A stretch of DNA of 35,387 nt from Leucobacter sp. 7(1). Lineage in GTDB: Bacteria; Actinomycetota; Actinomycetes; Actinomycetales; Microbacteriaceae. This document shows, piece after piece, positions 31,653-35,387 of the stretch; position 1 is the stretch's first letter; the number at the start of each line of letters is the position of its first letter. Below the pieces are notes generated by a model, which searched no databases, was not told where the DNA came from, and saw nothing but the letters and a program-made list of their open reading frames with translations. A program made the translations under genes and the position numbers. Where the stretch lies: the NCBI RefSeq assembly GCF_900163635.1, contig NZ_FUID01000037.1, forward strand, positions 1 through 35,387, written 5' to 3'.

Positions 31653-32180
31653 CTAGTCCTCGTCTGCGGGGATCGGGTCCGGCTCAAATCGGTCAACGCT
31701 GAGAGCGAGTCGCCGCAGCAGCACGGAGAGTCGCTCCCGTTCGGAACGAGGGATCCCGCCGAGCAGGCGTTCCTCAGAATCGCTGAGCCGGGTCATCGCT
31801 GCATCGACAAGCGTGAGGCCGAGCGGGGTCATCTCGACAAGTACGCCGCGGCCATCGTTCGGGTCCGTGAGTCGCTGCACGAGGCCGCGATCCACCATCC
31901 TGTCGATCCGGTTTGTCATCGTGCCGCTCGACACCATTGTCTGCTGCACCAACACTTTCGGGCTCTGCCGGAACGGCTCACCACCCCGACGCAAAACGGC
32001 CAGCACGTCAAACTCCCAGGAGGCGAGGCCCGAACGGTCAAACGCGTGCGCGCGGGCGCGATCCAGGTGTTTCGTGATCCGCCACAGTCTCGAAAAGATA
32101 GCGAGGGGCGTCAGGTCTAGATCCGGGCGCGCGGCGCTCCAGTCCGCGATGATCCGGTCGACCTCGTCTTCGTGCTTCAT
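31653..32180 (-). CDS. MarR family transcriptional regulator
   Basis: A 175-residue MarR-type regulator. The winged helix-turn-helix spans about residues 50-125, with LASWEFDVLAVLRRGGEPFRQ, MVSSGTMTNRIDRMVDRGLV and the wing RLTDPNDGRGVLVEMTPLG. MarR proteins usually control efflux, stress or catabolic genes in response to phenolic or oxidative signals; no obvious target is adjacent, as the amidase is convergent and the tRNA-glmU block is divergent. The ATG at 32180 is preceded, after 6 bases, by a GATAAT -10 box, implying a leaderless transcript. The GGGGAG directly touching the ATG is too close to act as a ribosome-binding site. Confidence 0.9.
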   Translation of the reverse strand: MKHEDEVDRIIADWSAARPDLDLTPLAIFSRLWRITKHLDRARAHAFDRSGLASWEFDVLAVLRRGGEPFRQSPKVLVQQTMVSSGTMTNRIDRMVDRGLVQRLTDPNDGRGVLVEMTPLGLTLVDAAMTRLSDSEERLLGGIPRSERERLSVLLRRLALSVDRFEPDPIPADED

Positions 32181-32186
32181 CTCCCC

Positions 32187-32192
32187 ATTATC
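32187..32192 (-). promoter_or_regulatory. -10 box of the MarR gene
   Basis: GATAAT on the minus strand, 6 bases from the ATG, would place the transcription start on or next to the A of the start codon. No good -35 hexamer is visible. Confidence 0.5.
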
Positions 32193-32272
32193 CCGTCAGC
32201 GCGTGAAAATCTGCGAGCGTACGCGAGAGGTCCCCGAGTCTGACAGAATGTATCCGTGCTGAAACGGCACGG

Positions 32273-32344
32273 TCCGCCTTGGTGTAATGGCAGCACGACA
32301 GCCTTTGGAGCTGTTAGGTCTAGGTTCGAATCCTGGAGGCGGAA
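32273..32344 (+). tRNA. tRNA-Gln (anticodon TTG)
   Basis: A complete cloverleaf. The acceptor arms TCCGCCT (32273-32279) and AGGCGGA (32337-32343) pair fully. The anticodon stem ACAGC/GCTGT surrounds the loop CTTTGGA, giving anticodon TTG (codon CAA). The T arm is CTAGG-TTCGAAT-CCTGG with one G-T pair. The discriminator base is A at 32344, and the 3' CCA is not encoded (CAG follows). It lies just upstream of glmU, a common actinobacterial arrangement. Confidence 0.96.
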
Positions 32345-32418
32345 CAGCGCGGCGAGTGTGGGGAGACCCGCACTCGCTGCCGCCGAATGGGTTTCGCGCC
32401 CAGAGAAAGGGAATGCAC

Positions 32419-33855
32419 ATGGCAGAACGCTCACTCGCGGTCGTCATCCTCGCCGCAGGCCAGGGGACACGCATGAAGTCCTCGCTTCCGAAGGTGCTGC
32501 ACCCCATCGGCGGACGTTCCCTCATTGGCCACGTGCTCGATACGGCGGCGGGCCTGCACCCCGAGCGGGTGCTCGCGGTTGTGCGTCACGACCGTGATCG
32601 TGTCGCCGAGCACATCCTCGACCACGCGCCCGACACGACGATCGTGGATCAGGACGCGACGCCCGGCACCGGGCGTGCGGTCGAGCAGGCGCTCGAAGCG
32701 CTTCCCGAGTCTTTCGACGGCACCGTCGTGGTGCTCTCCGGCGATGTGCCGCTCGTGGACACCGCAACGCTTGAGCGCCTGGTGAACGGGCATCTTGAGG
32801 GCGCGCGAGCCATGACCATGCTCTCCGCGGTGTTCGAGAACCCCACCGGGCTCGGCCGAATTCTCCGCTCGCCCGAGGGTGCCGTGACCGGCATCGTCGA
32901 GGAGAAGGACGCGGATGAGGCCCAGCGCCGCATCACCGAGATCAACGGTGGCATCTACGTCTTCGCCCGCCGCGCGCTCCAGGACGCCCTCGCGCAGATC
33001 GATACCAACAACGCGCAGGGTGAGAAGTACCTCACCGACGCCGCCGCACGCATTCTTGCCGGTGGCGGCCGTGTCGAGGCTATCGCGACAAATGATCCGT
33101 GGCTGATCGCGGGTGTGAACGACCGTGCGCAGTTGGTCCAGGCCGGCCGAGAGCTCAACGCACGGATCGTGCGCGAGCACCTGCGGGCTGGTGTCACAAT
33201 CCAGGATCCGATGACAACCTGGATCGACGCTGACGTCTCAATTGCTGCTGACGTGCAGATCCTGCCCGGCACCTTCCTGCACGGGGCGACAACCATCGCG
33301 GCAAACGCAACAATTGGTCCCGACACCACGCTGACTGACTGCGAGGTTGGCGAGGGCGCGCACATTCGCCGCAGCGAGGCCACCCTCGCGGTCATCGCCG
33401 CCGACGCAACCGTGGGCCCGTTCGCGTACATTCGTCCCGGCACCGAATTGGGGACCGGCGGCAAGATCGGGGCCTTCGTCGAAGCGAAAAACGCGAAGAT
33501 CGGTGACGGCAGCAAGGTGCCACACCTGAGCTACGTCGGCGATGCCACGATCGGGACTGACAGCAACATTGGTGCGGGAACCATCTTTGCCAATTACGAT
33601 GGCGTGCAGAAGCATCAGGCAACGGTGGGAGACGGGGTGCGCGTGGGTTCAAAGAACGTGCTCATCGCGCCCGTTACCATTGAGGACGGAACGTACACGG
33701 CAGCGGGTACGGTAGTCCGGAAGAACGTCCCCTCAGGGGCGCTGGCGCTGAACGTAGCGCCGCAGCGCAACATCGAGGGATGGGTGGCCGAGCATCGGCC
33801 GGGGACGAGCACCGCGGAAGCGGCTGAACGCTCCGGTCGCGCGAACGCCGAATAA
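32419..33855 (+). CDS. glmU: Bifunctional UDP-N-acetylglucosamine pyrophosphorylase / glucosamine-1-phosphate N-acetyltransferase
   Basis: A 478-residue cytoplasmic enzyme that acetylates glucosamine 1-phosphate and then couples it to UTP, giving the UDP-GlcNAc used for peptidoglycan. The N-terminal uridylyltransferase domain (~1-230) begins with VILAAGQGTRMKSSLPKVLH and includes VVLSGDVPLV and GTGRAVEQAL. The C-terminal half (~250-455) is the left-handed beta-helix of hexapeptide repeats, with PFAYIRPGTELG, GAFVEAKNAKIG, HLSYVGDATIG, NIGAGTIFANYDG and VAPQRNIEGW. Two in-frame ATGs lie close together; 32419 is chosen because AGAAAGGGA (32404-32412) is 6-7 bases before it and almost touches the first ATG at 32413. 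It is followed by prs after 45 bases, likely as an operon. Confidence 0.98.
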   Translation: MAERSLAVVILAAGQGTRMKSSLPKVLHPIGGRSLIGHVLDTAAGLHPERVLAVVRHDRDRVAEHILDHAPDTTIVDQDATPGTGRAVEQALEALPESFDGTVVVLSGDVPLVDTATLERLVNGHLEGARAMTMLSAVFENPTGLGRILRSPEGAVTGIVEEKDADEAQRRITEINGGIYVFARRALQDALAQIDTNNAQGEKYLTDAAARILAGGGRVEAIATNDPWLIAGVNDRAQLVQAGRELNARIVREHLRAGVTIQDPMTTWIDADVSIAADVQILPGTFLHGATTIAANATIGPDTTLTDCEVGEGAHIRRSEATLAVIAADATVGPFAYIRPGTELGTGGKIGAFVEAKNAKIGDGSKVPHLSYVGDATIGTDSNIGAGTIFANYDGVQKHQATVGDGVRVGSKNVLIAPVTIEDGTYTAAGTVVRKNVPSGALALNVAPQRNIEGWVAEHRPGTSTAEAAERSGRANAE

Positions 33856-33900
33856 GCGCGGAACCGCGGGAGAACAACGAGTGAGGACGAATCAGCACTG

Positions 33901-34878
33901 ATGAGCACGATCGAGATGGCGGGGCAGAAGAAGCTCGTCTTGATTTCGGGCCGGGCATACCCCGAGCTCGCCGAGCAGGTGGCCGCTGAACTCGGCGCCG
34001 AGCTCGTTCCGACCGACGCACGCACCTTCGCCAACGGTGAGCTGTACGCGCGGTTCGACGAGAGCGTGCGCGGATCCGACGCCTTTGTCATCCAGTCGCA
34101 CACGAACCCGATCAACGAGTGGCTCATGGAGCAGCTCATCATCGTCGACGCACTGAAGCGTGCCTCGGCGAAGCGGATCACCGTTGTGGCACCGTTCTAC
34201 CCCTACTCCCGGCAGGACAAGAAGGGGCGTGGGCGCGAGCCGATCTCGGCCCGACTTGTTGCGGACCTCTTCAAGACTGCCGGTGCCGACCGGATCATGT
34301 CGGTCGACCTGCACGCACCGCAGATCCAGGGCTTCTTCGACGGCCCGCTCGATCACCTCTTCGCGATGCCCGTGCTGCTGGCGCACTTCGAGAAGCACCT
34401 CAAGCGTGACGACCTCACTGTCGTGTCTCCCGACATGGGCCGCGTGCGCGTCGCCGATGTCTGGAGTGACCGCCTCGACGCGCCGCTTGCGATCATTCAC
34501 AAGCGCCGCGATCCCTCGGTCGCCAACCAGGCCTCCGTGCACGGCATCGTGGGCGATGTGAAGGACCGCTGGTGCCTGATGGTCGACGACATGATCGACA
34601 CCGGCGGCACGATCTCGAAGGCCGCTGAGGCGTTGAAGGAAGCTGGCGCGCGCGGTGTGACGATCGCCGCGACGCACGCGATCTTCTCCGGCCAGGCGAC
34701 CACGCACCTCTCGGCCGACTTCATCGACCAGGTCGTGGTGACCGACACGCTCCCCGTGCCCGAGGAGAAGCGCTTTGACAAGCTCACCGTGCTCTCGATC
34801 GCGCCGCTGCTTGCGAAGGCGATCCATGAGGTATTCGAGGATGGCTCCGTGACTTCGATGTTCGAGGGCGCCGCCTAG
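33901..34878 (+). CDS. prs: Ribose-phosphate pyrophosphokinase (PRPP synthetase)
   Basis: A 325-residue class I PRPP synthetase, which transfers pyrophosphate from ATP to ribose 5-phosphate for nucleotide, histidine and tryptophan synthesis. Signatures are FANGELYARFDESVRGSD, PFYPYSRQDKKGRGREPIS (flexible/ATP region), the metal-binding VDLHAPQIQGFF, SPDMGRVRVAD, and the PRPP loop VDDMIDTGGTI. Length is normal. The ATG at 33901 has GTGAGGA about 13 bases upstream, somewhat far; an internal ATG at 33916 is possible but would remove residues near the family's usual N-terminus. It is cotranscribed with glmU, a linkage conserved in many bacteria. Confidence 0.98.
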   Translation: MSTIEMAGQKKLVLISGRAYPELAEQVAAELGAELVPTDARTFANGELYARFDESVRGSDAFVIQSHTNPINEWLMEQLIIVDALKRASAKRITVVAPFYPYSRQDKKGRGREPISARLVADLFKTAGADRIMSVDLHAPQIQGFFDGPLDHLFAMPVLLAHFEKHLKRDDLTVVSPDMGRVRVADVWSDRLDAPLAIIHKRRDPSVANQASVHGIVGDVKDRWCLMVDDMIDTGGTISKAAEALKEAGARGVTIAATHAIFSGQATTHLSADFIDQVVVTDTLPVPEEKRFDKLTVLSIAPLLAKAIHEVFEDGSVTSMFEGAA

Positions 34879-34909
34879 CAGTTCTCGCCGCGGCTCCGCC
34901 GCGCACCCC

Positions 34910-34960
34910 GCACCTCCCGGTCGGGACTCGACGCTCCGCGTCGGCCCAGCCGGGAGGTGC
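34910..34960 (+). terminator. Terminator after prs
   Basis: GCACCTCCCGG (34910-34920) and CCGGGAGGTGC (34950-34960) form an 11-bp stem enclosing a second small stem, CGAC/GTCG. A moderately T-rich tail (TGTCGTTTCTG) follows, making this the most classical terminator in the window. Confidence 0.75.
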
Positions 34961-34998
34961 TGTCGTTTCTGCGTCCCGTGGTTCGGAGCCTTGGATCT

Positions 34999-35092
34999 GC
35001 CCGGTTGCCCGGCGGTGCCGCTCTGCCCGGTTGCCCGGTTGCCCGGCGGTGCCGCTCTGCCCGGTTGCCCGGTTGCCCTGCGGTGCCGCTCT
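34999..35092. repeat. GC-rich tandem repeat tract (34-bp unit)
   Basis: Two 34-base units (35025-35058 and 35059-35092, one mismatch) follow a 26-base partial unit (34999-35024). Each unit is made of one or two GCCCGGTT octamers followed by a GCCC(G/T)GCGGTGCCGCTCT block. It lies between the prs terminator and an IS30-type transposase end. No gene is supported in 34879-35142. Confidence 0.85.
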
Positions 35093-35142
35093 GCCCGGCC
35101 GCGCCTAGCCCGACCCATTTTATCCGGCGGTAGCCGGCGGTT

Positions 35143-35387
35143 TCAGGTGGTGAGTGCAACACCCCTGAGGTACTCGTCTAGTGTCTCAGCCGGCGTCTTA
35201 AACCCCAACGTCTTCCGCGGGCGAGCATTCAGCAAGTCCTGCATCTGCTGGAGCTCGTCCTCGGACACGTTATTGAAGTTCGTGCCCTTGGGATAGAAAT
35301 CCCGGATGAGTCCGTTGAGGTTCTCGTTCGAGCCCCGCTGCCAGGGCGAGTGGGGATCACAAATAAACACCGGGATCCCCGAATCGA
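35143..35387 (-). CDS. IS30-family transposase, C-terminal part (cut by window edge)
   Basis: Only the last 81 codons are present; the reading frame is open to the window edge and begins upstream of it. Reading in from the edge, the sequence goes through SGIPVFICDPHSPWQRGSNE, then LNGLIRDFYPKGTNF, then ARPRKTLGFKTPAE. This is the typical C-terminal end of IS30 DDE transposases; the glutamate in SNEN is the third catalytic residue. The stop TGA at 35143 is followed by a region that should contain the insertion sequence's end, but its terminal repeat cannot be confirmed without the other end. Whether the element is intact cannot be judged. Confidence 0.92.
   Translation of the reverse strand, partial: DSGIPVFICDPHSPWQRGSNENLNGLIRDFYPKGTNFNNVSEDELQQMQDLLNARPRKTLGFKTPAETLDEYLRGVALTT
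35143..35387 (-). mobile_element. Partial IS30-type insertion sequence
   Basis: This is the segment occupied by the transposase end described above. The true boundary is probably somewhat to the left, between the tandem repeat tract and 35143; it was not resolved. The adjacent base composition shifts from the GC-rich repeat to a mixed CATTTTATCC segment around 35116-35125. Confidence 0.6.

Noticed and set aside
34999-35092. Possible CRISPR or origin-type iterons
   Set aside because: The units abut directly without spacers, and there is no cas gene, DnaA-box series or AT-rich region nearby.

Overview
This window is a high-GC actinobacterial chromosome segment. It most likely comes from the Microbacteriaceae, and Leucobacter-like is my best guess (inference from style, not from a search). 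The support is as follows: a mycothiol-dependent dehydrogenase (mscR), two surface proteins ending in actinobacterial LAxTG sorting signals, the block tRNA-Gln - glmU - prs, PucR, TetR and MarR regulators, and many transcripts that look leaderless.

Layout. 0.06-3.0 kb: a TetR regulator divergent from an EamA/DMT exporter, then a BenE-type transporter. 3.1-9.5 kb: two large secreted, wall-anchored proteins, namely a metallophosphoesterase with FnIII/LamG-like domains and a propeller-like protein with an FnIII domain, on opposite strands with pdxS (pyridoxal 5'-phosphate synthase) between them. 9.8-11.5 kb: mscR plus a metallo-beta-lactamase-fold hydrolase, a formaldehyde/nitrosothiol detoxification pair. 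11.5-12.0 kb: a gene-free stretch with three degenerate 60-bp repeats. 12.0-14.1 kb: a TetR regulator divergent from a glutaryl-CoA-dehydrogenase-like enzyme.

14.1-23.9 kb is a guanidino/basic amino acid block. A PucR regulator is divergent from a ureohydrolase and an MHS-family symporter. Two tandem paralogous amino acid permeases lie downstream of an Orn/Lys/Arg-type decarboxylase, which is divergent from a LysR regulator. A route from a basic amino acid by decarboxylation to an amine, followed by ureohydrolysis, is an inference from this context.

23.9-29.7 kb is a minus-strand set: TetR, an unfamiliar 454-residue regulator, then a tightly overlapping enolase-superfamily epimerase/racemase - YfcC-type transporter - M20 amidohydrolase operon behind its own promoter. 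This is the best candidate in the window for an under-described pathway, probably uptake, epimerisation and deacylation/hydrolysis of an N-substituted amino acid or dipeptide. A signature amidase is divergent from the TetR gene.

31.6-35.4 kb: MarR, tRNA-Gln(TTG), glmU, prs, a short tandem-repeat tract, and the C-terminal part of an IS30-family transposase running off the window edge. Most convergent gene pairs are separated by perfect or near-perfect hairpins without a clear U-tract. No CRISPR array, rRNA, prophage or sortase gene was seen.
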